From Mesostigma viride (taxonomy: Eukaryota > Streptophyta > Mesostigmatophyceae > Mesostigmatales > Mesostigmataceae): DNA of 64,000 bases. Below, in pieces: positions 42,226-54,595 of the stretch. Where the stretch lies: assembly GCA_009746045.1 (NCBI GenBank), contig RPFO01000240.1:629501-693500 (forward strand), given 5' to 3'. Numbering within the stretch: position 1 is the stretch's first letter; each line of letters opens with the position of its first letter. A program made the position numbers and the translations under genes. The notes beneath the pieces were generated by a model. That model did not search any database. It saw only the letters and a list, made by a program, of their open reading frames with translations, and had not been told where the DNA came from.

Positions 42226-43900
42226 TGTCCAATGATGAATTGCGATCTGAACTAAAGGAATATGGATATTTATTATGTATGTTCCTGCGTTAGAAATACA
42301 GGAGATACCTATCCCTAATAATAGTGTGGATATAGATGTGAACACAGTAGATACTATAGGGGTGGGATTTACTGACAACGAAATAGTAAGATACATGGCT
42401 GTGATAGATTCCTCCAAAGTTTTTGAAGAAAAGACTCCTTCTTATCCTCCTCCTCGTTCTGTTTTACACCGTGTAGTTATTAATAAGGACGGTGCAGTTC
42501 CTACGCACTCTCCGATGTATCGAATGGGCCCTACCGAGTTAAAGGAACTAAAACAGATTTTAGTGTCACTATTAGAAGCAGGATTGATAGAGCCTAGTAA
42601 CTCCCCCTACTCAGCTGGTGTCCTGTTAGTCCCTAAGCCTTATGGCAAGTTTCGTTTAGTTACTGATTATAGGAAGTTAAATGATATCACCGTGAAGTCT
42701 AAATACCCTCTACCTCGTATTGATGATATATTTAATAAGGTTAAAGGTTCTACCTGTTTCACCGTACTGGATTGTGCAGATGGTTTTTGGTGGCAATTGC
42801 GAATAGCGCCCGAGGATTGTCATAAAACCGCCTTTGCTACCCCTTTTGGCCATTATCAGTTTAGAGTAGCGGCTATGGGACTCTGTAATTCTCCTGCCTC
42901 TTTTCAGATGTTGATGAATGAAGTGCTTAGAGCTGTTATGGGTAATTCTCACCTTCCCCAAGTGTCCTCTGATTTAAAGGATCCTTCCTTCTCCTCTGTT
43001 TCTTTAGCCGAGCACGATCGTTCTTGTGCTCAGGCTTACTTAGATGACATCCTTATTTACTCCCCAGATTTTGAAACACACCTACGTGATTTAAAGAAAG
43101 TCTTAGAAATAATGGCTGAAAATTCTTTGTGGGCTCGCCGTGCTAAAGTTCGTTCTGGTAGGAGTGTACCATTTTTAGGACATGTTTTGTCCGATGCCGG
43201 TGTCGCTACCGACCCGGATAAAACTAAGTCAATTCAGGATTGGCCTACCCCTACCGACGTTAAAAGTGTACGTAGTTTCTTAGGGATTGCCTCGTACTAC
43301 AGGCGTTTTATCCCTCGTTTTGCAACTATAGCAGCCCCTATCAATCATTTGTTAAAGAAAGATATCCCCTTTCTCTGGAGTAGTGAGTGTCAATCTGCTT
43401 TTCAGTGTTTAAAATCCCTACTCCTCTCTCCTCCCGTTCTCATCCTACCCGATACTACCAAACCCTTTGTGGTAGCTACAGACGCTAGTAAGGTAGCTAT
43501 AGGGGGGGTCCTTCTCCAGGATCAGGGTCAGGGCTTACAGCCAATTGAGTATATCTCTAGGACCATGCTCCCCGCGGAGCGTAACTATCCTGTACACCAG
43601 CAGGAACTATTAGCTGTGGTGTATTGTTGCCACGCGTGGCAGCACTTTCTTAAAGGTGCCCAATTTGATGTTTGCCTGAATGAACCCTGTGAGATAGATC
43701 CTTATAGATTAGTTATACAAACCGACTATCGCCCCCTTACCCATCTTCTCTCCCAACCCAACCTTACCCCTCGTCAAGCGCGCTGGATGGAGTTTTTAGC
43801 ACAGTTTTCCCCTTTTAAAATTCAGTATGTTAAAGGTGCAGATAACATAGTACCTGATGCCCTCTCCCGCCGCGCAGATTATTCCTTTTTTGAGGACTAA
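42226..43900 (+). pseudogene. Gypsy-C reverse transcriptase and RNase H
   Basis: Long open stretch with KFRLVTDYRKLND, FTVLDCADGFWWQLRIAPED (a doubled Trp relative to Gypsy-A) and AYLDDILIYSPDFETHL. RNase H follows: VATDASKVAIGGVL, QQELLAVVY, QTDYRPLTHLL (Tyr where the other copies have His) and DALSRR. The ORF stops at TAA 43898-43900, probably one change from a Leu codon at the site where Gypsy-A reads through. Confidence 0.88.
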
Positions 43901-45189
43901 GATGTTCTCAATACTACTCTAGTTCCTACCACCCTTGGTGTAACCCCTTATGGTGAACTACCGGATGATGAACATTATGCCTACCAGTCTTTCATACTGC
44001 TCTTCGCATGCCTGACCTCCTTTCTCACGTAAGACTCTCTCTCCCGTGTGAGGCCCGTCCTGTGGTCTCTGTGGGGGGGGAGGGGAAAAATAAAATTTCT
44101 ATACCGCTTAGCCATATAGCGACTAGGTCAGGAAAGTCCTATGATAAAATAGTCCCTCTAGGACCTCCCCTTCTCTTTGGCAAGGCGGTAGGAGACCTAT
44201 TTAAACCTGATATAGATACTTCTGTAGCGATGCCTACCTCTGATCTTGAACGCCTTATCAGTAGATTCACGGCCACTGAGCCGGAAGCTTTAGCTGCTAT
44301 TGCCTCCCATCCCCAACAGTTAGGCAAATACCCCTGTAAATTTGTAGGTGGGTTTTTATATGTGCAGTTGACAGATTCTCCCCCTCAATGGCGCCTTTAT
44401 GTCCCTCCTATCTGTCGCTCCTCCTTGCTTTTTGAGTTGCATGATTTAGCTGCTCACCAGGGCGGTGAACGGGTACGGGATCTAGTAACCCGTTCTTACT
44501 ACTGGCCTTCCCTCTTAAAGGATGTAGATGCGTATGTTAGGACCTGCCAATCTTGTCAGGAAATGAAACCTAACAATGTAGGGCAGATAGCCGAGCCTAG
44601 GACCCTTCCTGACCCCATCATGCCGTGGGATTCCCTTATGATGGATTTTGTAGGACCTTTTAGAAAGAATGATAAGGGTAATGCTCAGATCCTTGTGTTT
44701 GTAGATCGCTTTACGCATATGTGCCATCTCGTGCCTTGTCCCTTGGAACTCACCGCTCGCGATTGTGCACGCCTATACCTCAATAATGTTTATAGATACC
44801 ATGGTTTGAGTAGGCAGTTTATTTCTGACAAAGATAAGTTACTTACCTCTGATTTTTGGCAGCAGTTCTTCGCTGCTATCGGTACCAAGGTCACCTTTGG
44901 TACTGCCTACCACTCCTCCTCTTCTCATTTAGTAGAACGTCTGAATAGGGTAGTGGAAGAAGCTCTGCGGCACTATGTGAATGGTTCTGGGAGTGATTGG
45001 GAGGATTATCTATGTCTGGTAGAGTTTTCCCTTAACAATTGCCCTCAGGCTGCGCATGGTTATACGCCTTTCTTCCTAGATACAGGTAGACAACCTCTTA
45101 CCCCTACCTCTCTCTTAGCCAGTCCTTTAAGGGACAAGGATGATGTGTCCCGGGATACCGTAGGAGGTGTGCAGGCGTTATTAGATTAG
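43901..45189 (+). pseudogene. Gypsy-C integrase: zinc domain and DDE core
   Basis: A one-base insertion near 43990 shifts the frame; from 44008 it is open to TAG 45187. The zinc region is HDLAAHQGGERVRDL ... CQSCQ (HHCC). The DDE core has LMMDFVGPF, FISDKDKLL and SSHLVERLNRVVEEAL. This is the part deleted from both Gypsy-A copies. Confidence 0.87.
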
Positions 45190-45741
45190 ATGAAGAATGC
45201 ACACGACAACGCTATTGCAGGGTACCATAGTGCGCAGGCCAAGTACCTTGCTAGGTTGCGTGCCTCATTAGATAGAAGAGCACCTGAGATAGAAATAGGA
45301 GATTTAGTCTTAGTAGAAGGCCCTCGTGTTGGCCGATTCGCTCACAAGTTCGAGGCTGAACTTAAAGTGAAACTCAGGCCCGCCTTCTTAGGACCCTTCC
45401 GTGTGTTGTCTAGAGTAGGTAATTTCTTGTATGAGATAGATATCCCTACCTCTTGGCAAACCCATTCGCGCACCTTTCATAGAAGCCAGCTGAAGCTTTA
45501 TCACCAAAGCACGTTCGCTGGTAGAGAATTAGCCCCTGCCCCTTTAGAGCATAATCCTGATACTGGTGAGGTAGAAGACGAGGTAGAGAGTATCGTGGCC
45601 CATAGAGACATTAGAAGAGGCCGTGGTACTCAACGCCAGATGTATGCTCGTAGCGAGGTAGATAAAGTCTGGTATACGGAGAGTGAGTTAGATGGTTGTA
45701 GTCGCCTGTTGCAGGACTACAAAACCCTGCACAAGCTCTAG
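45190..45741 (+). CDS. Gypsy-C integrase C-terminus with chromodomain-like module
   Basis: Continues the integrase frame after TAG. LVEGPRVGRFAHKFEAELK and LRPAFLGPFRVL form the GPY/F module. EVEDEVESIVAHRDIRRGRG through LLQDYKTLHKL aligns with the chromodomain of Gypsy-D and of chromoviruses, though the usual Trp of YRVRW is absent. Chromodomains guide insertion to marked histones. It was almost certainly translated as part of pol. Confidence 0.75.
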   Translation: MKNAHDNAIAGYHSAQAKYLARLRASLDRRAPEIEIGDLVLVEGPRVGRFAHKFEAELKVKLRPAFLGPFRVLSRVGNFLYEIDIPTSWQTHSRTFHRSQLKLYHQSTFAGRELAPAPLEHNPDTGEVEDEVESIVAHRDIRRGRGTQRQMYARSEVDKVWYTESELDGCSRLLQDYKTLHKL

Positions 45742-45817
45742 TTGTAGGCCTTCTCCTCTCTTATGTTGTGTCTGCTGTCGTCGGGTGGTTGGTTGTCCCC
45801 TCCCCTCCGCAGCCGTC

Positions 45818-46546
45818 ATGACGGAACCTACCCCTCCGATGGAGACCCTGCCGCCTACCCCTGATCCGGAGCTATACTATGAGGCCCTTCCGGGCCGGTG
45901 GGTCTCCAGATCCAGCTTCCCTGGTGGCCCAATCCATCCCGCCCTGCAGGCGAGTCACGCTGCTTTGGTCCGGGCCGCCCTCTTTGGGGTCTCCTGGTTC
46001 GGGGCAGACCCCCATGAACCGCAGCAGTTGGTTGTTCATGGTTTCGACGACGCTGGACACTGTCTCCTTGAGTGTGGGTCCCGGTGCCCTGCCTTGGGGC
46101 AGATAGATGCAATCCTTCAGTGTCCTAGGATTTTCTCATACCTGTCTACCCCTGTGGACCGCTCCTGCCTCTGGGAGGTCTTCCCTTGGCTTCCGGCCGA
46201 GGGCGATGCCGTGTTAGATGACCACCCATGTGATCTCCTGCGGGCGGTTGAGTTCATGGAGATTGCGGACCAGTCGGCGGGGGTGTTAGCACATCATTGG
46301 CGATCCTTCCCCTGTGGATGCACCGGTAGAGTCGCAGTACACGCCGGAGTATTCGGCCTCAGTCGCAGCTTCCTCCTCCTCCGTGTCGGCGCCTTCTCCT
46401 GTTCCGTCATCACCGCGGTCGACCAGCCAGGCGCGTGTCGGTGGAGCCGACGCCTACCCCTCCAGGCGTGGATCGAGAGCCTGACCACCTTGCGGCTACT
46501 GTGTCTGCAATGCAGGCCCAGATCCAGTCCTGAGCCTCGGCATTCG
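45818..46546 (+). pseudogene. Gypsy-C ORF3, N-terminal part
   Basis: Start MTEPTPPMETLPPTPD, 77 bp after the pol stop and aligned with the Gypsy-A ORF3 start. The first 150 residues match it well (LPGRWVSRSSFPGG, GFDDAGHCLLECGSRCPALG, IFSYLSTP, LPAEGDA). A frameshift near 46275 follows, and Gypsy-D interrupts the gene at 46547. The Gypsy-A ORF is thus not a product of its integrase deletion: it exists here after a complete integrase. Confidence 0.8.
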
Positions 46547-47123
46547 GTGTTACGTCCCAGCCCAGACACACCTAGCCTGAGCTACGTAGCGAAAGATCCT
46601 CCTTGCCGGAATTAGGAATAATTCAAGGTGGCCTAATGTAGATTGCGCTTCACGACGTGAGTCGTGAGATATCTGGCACCACGGCTTGATGCCAAGCTAA
46701 TTGTACACACTTATATTGGCTAGCAATACCAATTACAAATGGATAATTGCCCCGGGCTCAATGTGTAGGCGTATTCGCACTTATCATTCATCAAACCAAG
46801 AGGACGAGACTCTCGTCCTCGGACTAATTTAACCTAGGTCGGTTGCGGCGCAGATACACGCCAATTCCTCTAGAACACTCCAAGTCAATCATTCCACGTA
46901 GGATCCGGGCCGACATCGACCCTCAACTACAGGATCCACGCATAGAACTACACAGAACTGGCGCGGCGCCACGGCACCGGCCCCTAAAAGGTCAACCTAG
47001 GACCAAAATAACTAGTCCAATTCACACAATAGCCAAGGTCCATAAAACCCAAATACAACAGACCAAACGGCCTTAGTAATTTATTCCATTGTTACGTCCG
47101 ACCAAAAGGGCCGGGACGTAACA
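46547..47123 (-). repeat. Gypsy-D 3' LTR
   Basis: 577 bp with plus-strand ends TGTTACGTCC and GGACGTAACA, a 10-bp inverted pair. On the minus strand it is directly preceded by a G-rich purine tract (47124-47141). 47142-47347 is the short 3' untranslated region. The TGTTACG start is shared with the Gypsy-A and Gypsy-C LTRs. Confidence 0.82.
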
Positions 47124-47347
47124 CTCCTCCCCCCCCACGGGGGGTCGGTAGTCCCTACCGTACAAAGATAGAATAAGTAAGCGACGCTACTATAAGAGTA
47201 CTATGTCCCAACCCCGGTTCACCCGCAGGTCAGTAATACCAGTTCCTCTAGAGGTTGATACACAAGACCAACCCTGACGTAGTAGCAAGGACTCTGGTGA
47301 CTGGATCAATCCGCTATCCGTCACAAAAAGAAACTTTCATATCCACT

Positions 47348-49972
47348 CTAGCGTCCGCCGCTGGTGGCACGCCGCTGCTGCTGGGCCTCAGTGAGAGCCC
47401 TACGCCCCGCGTGAGTCATTTGCCGGATCATGATCCCGGGGTGCGAGCACAGATGACACTCAAAGGCCACCTGGTAGGGAGACACCTTCTGTCGGCCCAT
47501 CCTGGATAGCTCCACCCACGTACCCCGGGGCCACATGGACAGGAACCCGGCAAGGTACTGGGGGTGGGTAAATAGAAGAGTCAGTGCCGACCGATCCACC
47601 ACCCCACAGCGGTGCTCACGAACAAAGTGCACTCCCATCATAAAAACCTCCGTGCGCACGTGATCATCGTTGATTGTCGCCCTCTGCGCCCCTGCGATAT
47701 CGAGCACCACCCGGTCCAGAAAGACACGCCCCTCCGTTGGGGCCACCTTGGGAGGCGCCACCACGTGTCCCACCCCATCCACCTGATATCGCCAATCCCA
47801 CCAGTCTTCGGAACCAAACCGCACAGTATGCCCCACCACCAGGGGAAGACGAGGATCGACGGGTTGCGGTAGGGGCAGTGGAACCTGAGGGAAGAAAGTG
47901 ATCTCTACTTGTTCCCAGTAGGCACCGCGATCCACCGCGCACCAGGGACCCGCTTGAAACACCAAAGGAGCGGGCAGATGCATGCCAGGAGGGGCCTGGA
48001 GAGACGGAGGTCCCTCGAACATCACACACAGCTTCTCCGTACGGGGCCCTGGCCCACCGTGTCTCACCGCCCTGCCCGGTACCGCCCGTATGAAATCCCC
48101 CATTGACCACTCCTCGTGTGAAGACCCCGGAGCCCTGGAAGCTGCATCATTGCCCACGGATGTGGCGGCCGAATGATCGCCTTGGCGACCGTGCTGGACC
48201 AACAAGCGCTGTATCAGGTCCTGTCCCGATTGTACCGCTGCCACGAGCGCCTCGAGGTGTACCACGGGCTCCGCCGGCACCAGAATGCCCGTATCTCTGG
48301 GACCTTCCGCGACCCGAGGTGGCGTCTCCGCCATGGTATATGTAGGCACGGTTCCTCCGCGGAACGGTGCTAGTGTCGCCCCGACGTGGTGGGTCTGCTG
48401 GGTCCCTCCACGGGACGTGACATTGACGATCCGGCTCGGTCAGGCCGGGGACGTGGGTCCAAGGAGACCAGGAAGGTAGGCTCCTGTGGTTCCACTTCCG
48501 GCCGGGGACGGGGCTCCAAGGAGACAATGAAGGTAGGCTCCTGTTGTCCCACCACCGGCGGTGAACTCACGGGAACCGCATCAGAGGGCCCACACCTGGC
48601 CGGCTGTTCTGTCCTAGCCACAGTGGTCTCCGTCGTATCTTGCCGCGGTCGCCGGGCCTCCCGCTCCAACTCCAGCGGAGCCCCCCACGTGCGTTCCCAG
48701 TGACCATCTTCCGGGCGACGAGGTGGCGGCCCGCTCGGCGAGCGGTTCGTACCTCGGTACCCGAGTCCGAGCGGGAGCGCGAGCGTGAGGGAGGTGAGGG
48801 CGAACGACGACGTACAGGTCGTTCTGGAGCACGCCGAGGAGCTGATTGACTGCCCCCGCCCCATCCCGTGGCCCTCGGAAGATTCCGCGCCTCACGCCCG
48901 GGGGGTCGCCCCCAGCCTGTTGCCGGCGGAGGCGCCTCATAACGCGCCACAGGACGGGATCCTGCGCCGCCCTCCAAGGTGCCCCGAGACGGTGGATCCC
49001 GCGGAGGAGAGCGAGGGAGAGGGCGTGAGGGGTAGTCGTCGGAATCGGAATCGTAGCCCTCACTCCCATCGTCCTGGTCTTCGTCATCCATAGTCACGAT
49101 GCGATCCAGAGCCTGTCGTAGCGAATACTGCCCCGCACGTACATAGGCACTTTTCGCCCCGCAACGCCCCCTCCGACGGAAGGTACCGGGGAAAGTGGTT
49201 CCCCAGCAGGTTCCGCACCGCTGGTGGATTCAAGAAGGAGCAAAAGCCGTGGAAATACCAGGCCCGCATCCAGCGTGTTCACGCACGCGTGGCAAAGGCA
49301 CTCCTGCTCATGGGTATCCCAATCCGTGCCGACCACCACGCCGTCGCGCTCTGCGGTGCGGGTCTCGACCTTGAACCCCACATTCCTCCGCACGAACCAT
49401 CCAAAATTCTCCAACTGCGCGGGGCCGACCCGCGCCAGAATGGAATCGGCGCGGAGATCCGAAGGCATCCGGTTACGGCGCCGACGTCGGCGTTCCAACA
49501 GGACTTCACCATCCCGACCATAGTCACGCAAGAACACTCGGGGATTAAATGTCTCCTCGTGCAGCTCTTTCACTAGCTGCATCATGCGCGCGTCCGGTGC
49601 TCCGGGCCGAGACGACGTATCTTGCCGGCGTTCGCGACCGGATGAAGGCCCCGTCTGCGAGCCACCACCTCCCGACCCCCCGGCCCCCAAGGCACCCTCT
49701 GGGACCGCAGGCTCTCCGCGCGCTGTCTGCGTCCTCGCATCCCTTTCTGGTTGAGGGATCTCAAGCTGGTCTGGCATGTCCATGTCAACCAGATCTTCTT
49801 CGCTGGACTTGTCATCTGCTTCCCGGATTTCTGCATCTGCCGCCTCCGCGGCGCTGAAGGAAGTCGGGCCCCTGGGAAGCGCCTCCGCGGCGTCCCCCTG
49901 CACAGCCCACACACAAGATACCAGGGCATTAGTCGGCGTGTACCTGGTACCCGGCTCACACACCACTTTCAC
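47348..49972 (-). pseudogene. Gypsy-D ORF3
   Basis: Three overlapping minus-strand frames (49972-49094, 49097-48567, 48349-47348) make up an ORF about 870 codons long, split by frameshifts near 49100 and 48450. The last segment aligns with the end of Gypsy-A ORF3: FVREHRCGVVD against FVRQFQCGFLD, and THPQYLAGFLSMWPRGTW against TQHRYYWAFLGMYPDGVW. The first has CLCHACVNTLDAGLVFPRLL in the place of CVLGCGSRCPALAQIEAVL, a weaker match. The middle is acidic then Arg/Ser/Pro-rich, unlike the Pro/Val/Ala middle of Gypsy-A. Start 49972 lies 29 bp after the pol stop. Confidence 0.68.
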
Positions 49973-50000
49973 CCTACACCGCTGTACCGTATGTGGAATG

Positions 50001-51549
50001 CTAACGCAACTGGTGCGTCTTCTTGTATGCTTCTAGTAAGCGGGCGCACCCAGCTAACTCAGTAGCGGTGCGCCAGGAGTCCTCGGACTCATGCTGCGCG
50101 AATCGCCATCGCACCCGGTATTGCCGCTGGACCCCTCGTCCCCGCTTGACATTCCGGTGTCCCACGATCGCTGCCACCTCATCCTCCTGTTACCCCGTGT
50201 CCGGATTGAACTCCAACGGGGCCGGGGGATTGACCCGACCCTGGATGGTGTTCTGGTGATACAACTTAAGCTGGTCACGATGGAAACGGTTGGACGTGAG
50301 GTTCCATGACACTGGGATGTCCACCTGGAACATGACATCGTCGAACTTGGTGAGGACCTTGTAGGGGCCCAGGAACATGGGACGAAGCTTAGTCTTCAGC
50401 TCCTTCTCCACCTTGTGTGAAAATCGTCCGATCTGCGGGCCCTCCACCAGGACACAATCGCCCACCTCGATGGACGGCGTCCGGTTATCCCGCTTGCCGG
50501 CTGTCCTCTCCAGATACCGCTCTGCCGCAGCGCGGTAGCCCTGGACTGCACTGTTATGCGCCTGGTGCATCCGCTGCAGCAACCGATCAACCCCCTGAAG
50601 GGTGTCCAGCTTGACCTGATCCTCTCCAAGTCCGGGGCTCATAAGCAAGTCGGGCGGCGTGAGAGGGTGTCGGCCGGAGTTGAGGAAAAAGGGAGTAAAT
50701 CCATGGGCGGCCTGGGGGGCATTGTTCAGGGAGAACTCCACCAAGCCCAGAAGTTTCTCCCAATTGCTGCCCACTGCGTCGGTGTAGTGTCGCATGGTCT
50801 CTTGCACTGTGCGGTTCAACCGCTCCACCAGATGCGACGACGAGCTGTGATAGGCCGTGCCCAGCGACACCTTGGTGCCCAGCCGTTCGAAAAACTCCTG
50901 CCAGAATTTGGCCGTGAAGAGCTTGTCGCGGTCGGAGATGAACTGTCGGCTGAGCCCGTGAAACCGAAACACGTGCGTCAGGTATATCTTGGCGCACTCC
51001 TCCGCCGTGAGGTCGGCCGGACACGGGGCCAAGTGACACATGCGCGTCAGGCGGTCCACGAACACCAAGACCATGCTGTTGCCGCTCTTCGTCTTCTTGA
51101 ACGGGCCGATGAAGTCCATCATGATAGAATCCCAAGGACCCATCGGATCAGGCAACGTCTTAGGGACGGCTTGAGAGCCCGTGTTCCTGGACTTCATGAT
51201 CTGGCACGAGGGGCACTGGCGCACATGCGTCTCGATATACTACTTCATCCCCGGCCAGTAGAAATGCTTGCGGGCCCGGGGAAAGAGGCGGTGGCTTCCT
51301 TGATGTCCGCCTAGAAGGGAATCATGGAGCTCGTGAAGCAAGGCGGCCCTACAAAGCTCAGGGACATACAGCCGCCATTCCTCCGGCTGGACACTCACGA
51401 ACAGGCGCCCATCCTGGAACTTGCAAGGGAAGGCGCCCATCTGCTGGGGATACGCCCGGATGGCCTCAAGCGCCGCTTCCTCCGTGACCGTGAAACGGCT
51501 GATCATCGTCTCTAGGTCCGACGTAACTGTGAACGCGTCCGCGGCCGAG
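50001..51549 (-). pseudogene. Gypsy-D integrase with chromodomain
   Basis: The zinc region HELHDSLLGGHQG ... CPSCQ is interrupted by a stop at 51240. The core has IMMDFIGPF, FISDRDKLF and SSHLVERLNRTV. GPY/F: LRPMFLGPYKVL. After a single in-frame TAA near 50187 the same frame encodes a well-formed chromodomain: EDEVAAIVGHRNVKRGRG, YRVRW, EDSWRTATEL, ARLLEAY, ending at TAG 50001-50003. Two nonsense codons therefore break an otherwise intact integrase. The 5' end abuts Copia-B3 at its TCCTC duplication. Confidence 0.85.
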
Positions 51550-51554
51550 TCCTC

Positions 51555-51900
51555 AGTTAAGGACCCGACCGGCTGAGCTATGGCGGTCGGTCACGTTGAG
51601 CTTGGGATAAGGTGAACACAGAGAACTACTGTCGGAGCTGGCCAACCACTGGTTTATGTCTTAGCCAGCAAAGCCTATCCGGTTAGCCGTAACCGTGGGA
51701 CAAGCTAGCTGTCCGTACCGACCCGGATAAGGCCCCGGACTGGGGCCTAGGTGACGCCGGCCCTAGGCGCCGCCCTTAGACCGGTCGACCGCATCGGACC
51801 GCCGGATTATAGCCGGCGGCTTAGCGGACGCTAGCGGAAGGCGTGCGGACGGACATGGGGAACTTAGAGCCAGATCCTAGGGCTCTAGAGTTACTCAACT
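51555..51900 (-). repeat. Copia-B3 3' LTR
   Basis: 346 bp, ends AGTT...AACT as in Copia-B2. On the minus strand it is preceded by AAAGAACAAAAGAG, a plausible polypurine tract. Confidence 0.88.
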
Positions 51901-52278
51901 CCGACATACTCTTTTGTTCTTTGATTAATTATCAAAATAATTACATCAAATGCAGACCATACAAAACCCTCTAAGGTAGGGAACTCAAGGGGGCCTCAAG
52001 GCCGTCAAAATCACCACGGTATCGATCCGCGCCCTTGTGATCACACATGAATAGTGATGTAATAAGTATCGAGCAAAAAACCAACTATGCCACCAGACAA
52101 AAGGTGACCCATTTATTAGGACCAGTGACCCGCCGACGGGCCCAAGGCACCGTCCAACGTGGCTAGGGTATGGTCAGGACAAGCAAAAAAACTACCACCA
52201 TGATATTCGTGAATGCTAGCAACACAGGGTGAGTTATGGCTGTATTCATAAAGCGCCTGAGCCGTAACCCTGTGTGGC
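51901..52278 (-). other. Copia-B3 3' untranslated region
   Basis: AT-rich sequence between the RNase H stop and the LTR. No ORF, and no structure beyond the purine tract. Confidence 0.6.
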
Positions 52279-53894
52279 TCACGGGTGTTGCATCGTCATG
52301 CGCTTGCGCAACACTGCGTACTGCGGGGCAGCCTCCCGCGCCTCCTTGGTGAGTGCGTCCGCGGGATTGAGTTCATCCGCGATGTGCTGGAGACGCGTGA
52401 CGCAGGAGGCCGCCTCAGCGAGTACGAGGTAATCAACGTCCTGTGACCGCGCATAGGGATTGTCAAGGAAGGCCAAACAACTTTGTGAGTCAGTGTGCAC
52501 CGTGCTAGTCCAGTGAAGAGTGAACCCACACGAGCCAAATACCCAACCCAGCAAGTACCGCAGCCACATGCCATGTGAGATAGCTGAAACAATGCCCCGG
52601 CATTCAGCCGTGTTGGGGCTAGTGGCAATGCGGCTGTGCAAGCGCGAGTACCAATCTAACAACATGCCAGGCTGGCCCTCATTGCTGATAAAGAACAGTG
52701 CCCCCATGCGGGCCCGCACTTGGCTGACTGTGCGCGTCTCTAGATTAGCATCCGTCACTATCTCGAGGTGCACCGGCTGTGAGCAATCGAGCCCACGAAG
52801 CACAATGCCGGGCGTCATGGCCAGCTGCCGCCGAACATGAATGGACCCTAGTCCTTCCAGTACATCATCGGGCAGGCGAGCGAGCACTGCCAAATCAGGT
52901 GCCACCGTGTCCGCCAACCACCCGAGCTTGCCCTTAACCGAGGGCCCATGGGTTGCCAACAGCGGGACGGGAGGTCGGCCAGCAGGTCAACCACATAGTT
53001 GCGGCTATCCTGCATGTGCATGACCCATTCGCCAGAACGCGAATCCCGCTGCAACGTAGACTGCACGCCGCAAAACACCACGGGTTTACCCTCCTCATGA
53101 TCCACCGCCCTGCCCAGGGGAAACTTAGCCGCCACTGCAGCAAGAAACTGGGTAGCAAATGTGCGAGGTGCCACCAGCTTGAAGTCATCGCCATGCCACA
53201 CGAAGAGGGCTGGCTCGCCAGGGACGCCGGTGGGGACCACAAAGAAGTTAGGATCAGCGCGATGGTACGTGGCCCCTAAGCTCTGCAAGACCTCCTCCGC
53301 GGAAATGCGGAAGATGATGGGAGAGCTCTGCAGCCCCTCCACCCCTGTCAACAGCTCGATATACTCGCTGCCAATGGTGCCATCCTGCCAGACCACCGGG
53401 ACCTTCACCACGTAGCGGGTGCCTTGCCATGTTTGCTGCGCGACCCCAGCGTCGCTGTGGAGGAATGCCCGCTGAAAGTCACCGCACCACATCCCGTAGT
53501 CCTTGCCCGCGTTCCGCTTGCCCAAGTAGATGACCGTCAGTAGCCGATGCGAAACATGGTTGAGCCCAGGGGTATAAAGATCCTTGGCATCCAGCGGGGA
53601 GGACCCCTTCGTCTCCGTGACCACGGGCCTAACCCGGAACACCACCGAAGAGTTGGTCTCGTCCGGCTTGTAGGTGAGCACGAACTTCAACCGCAACCGC
53701 GTGGCCCCGGCTGGCACACTCTCCAATCCTCGGTAGACCTCGCGCTCTCGCCACTGCTCCTTGGCTCGAATGAACGCGTCGCGCCACAAAGCAAACTTGA
53801 GAGGATCTTGACAGTCCAGGACAAGTTGCTCCCACGTCACAGGGCTATCCGCCGCCAGTAGTATGAGTGGAGGCCGAAGCTGCGCGGGTGCCAA
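52279..53894 (-). pseudogene. Copia-B3 reverse transcriptase and RNase H
   Basis: RT in 53894-52848: RLRLKFVLTYK, VRPVVTETKG, MWCGDFQRAFLHSD, then ALFVWHGDDFKLV with HGDD at the active site. A frameshift near 52940 moves to 52959-52279: VKGKLGWLADTVAPDLAVL, VTDANLETRTV, TAECRGIVSA, VHTDSQSCLAFL and ELNPADALTKEA. The domains match B1 and B2 in order. One indel splits an otherwise open reading. Confidence 0.82.
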
Positions 53895-54595
53895 TCCTGA
53901 GGCTGAATGATGGACTGGACGAGCGGCGGTGTGGAAAACGCCGCCATCGGTAAGCGCCGCACGACGCCGGGCTGCCCTACCACCACCCCCAATGGAGCGT
54001 GGTACTCGCGAAGCGGGATGCTGCCCACCCCCGCGACCGACAGCAAGTCAGCGGACACTGAGAACCCCGGGTATGATACGAAAGGTTCGCCCAGCAAGGC
54101 CACATCCTCGTAGCCATCCACGACGTGAAACGGCGTGTCAATGCCCAACACCGGCAGCACCACCATCCCGGTAACTTGATATGCCGAAGTGCCTGCAAAG
54201 TCGGTCACCGATTTGTACGGCGACTCTAGCACTGGATACAGGGTGGCCGCCCGACGAGAGATAATAGACACGGATGCTTGCGTGTCCACAGCCACCAGCT
54301 GCCACGGTCTACACGTAGGAAACAAGGCTGACTTAACCGGCCTGACCCCCTGTGAGAGAGTTTTGACCTGAGCCACCCCTGATGCAGCTTTCGCTTTAAG
54401 TGCCTGAGCACGCCACAAGGCCGTGACCGTTGAAGCCAGGTCCCTAGGTGGGCGAGGCGCATGGGCAGGACCCTGACCCTCCGGCGAGGCCACGCTAGGC
54501 GGGCCTCCCACATTATCCGTGGCTAGCACAGGAGGTGAGTCACTACGTGCACTAGGTCCCGTCAAACCCACCCCATCCTCATCCCACCCATCCAC
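53837..54595 (-). CDS. Copia-B3 retropepsin-like domain between integrase and RT
   Basis: 252 codons. An Ala/Pro-rich linker is followed by LVAVDTQASVSIISRRAA, with Asp 104 in the active-site position and Gln where Gly is usual. VTDFAGTSAYQVTG, LPVLGIDTPFHVVDGYED and ALLGEPFVSYPG (LLG at 167-169) complete the fold, about 63 residues from the Asp as in B1. The C-terminus runs into the RT frame, overlapping its start by 58 bp in another phase. A G-run near 54617 separates it from the integrase frame. Confidence 0.75.
   Translation of the reverse strand: MDGWDEDGVGLTGPSARSDSPPVLATDNVGGPPSVASPEGQGPAHAPRPPRDLASTVTALWRAQALKAKAASGVAQVKTLSQGVRPVKSALFPTCRPWQLVAVDTQASVSIISRRAATLYPVLESPYKSVTDFAGTSAYQVTGMVVLPVLGIDTPFHVVDGYEDVALLGEPFVSYPGFSVSADLLSVAGVGSIPLREYHAPLGVVVGQPGVVRRLPMAAFSTPPLVQSIIQPQDWHPRSFGLHSYYWRRIAL

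Larger units (their letters stand above)
35176..46546 (+). mobile_element. Gypsy-C, chromodomain Ty3/Gypsy element lacking gag
   Basis: LTR 35176-35728, protease 35759-36237, then after Copia-B2 RT and RNase H 42226-43900, integrase to 45189, GPY/F and chromodomain-like part to 45741, ORF3 45818-46546. ORF3 is cut by Gypsy-D inserted at 46547. The 3' LTR is not in the window. This copy shows the full order of domains that Gypsy-A has lost. Confidence 0.85.

Noticed and set aside
47612..48345. Plus-strand frames opposite Gypsy-D ORF3
   Set aside because: They are shadows of the GC-rich minus-strand ORF3, which has matches to the other elements.
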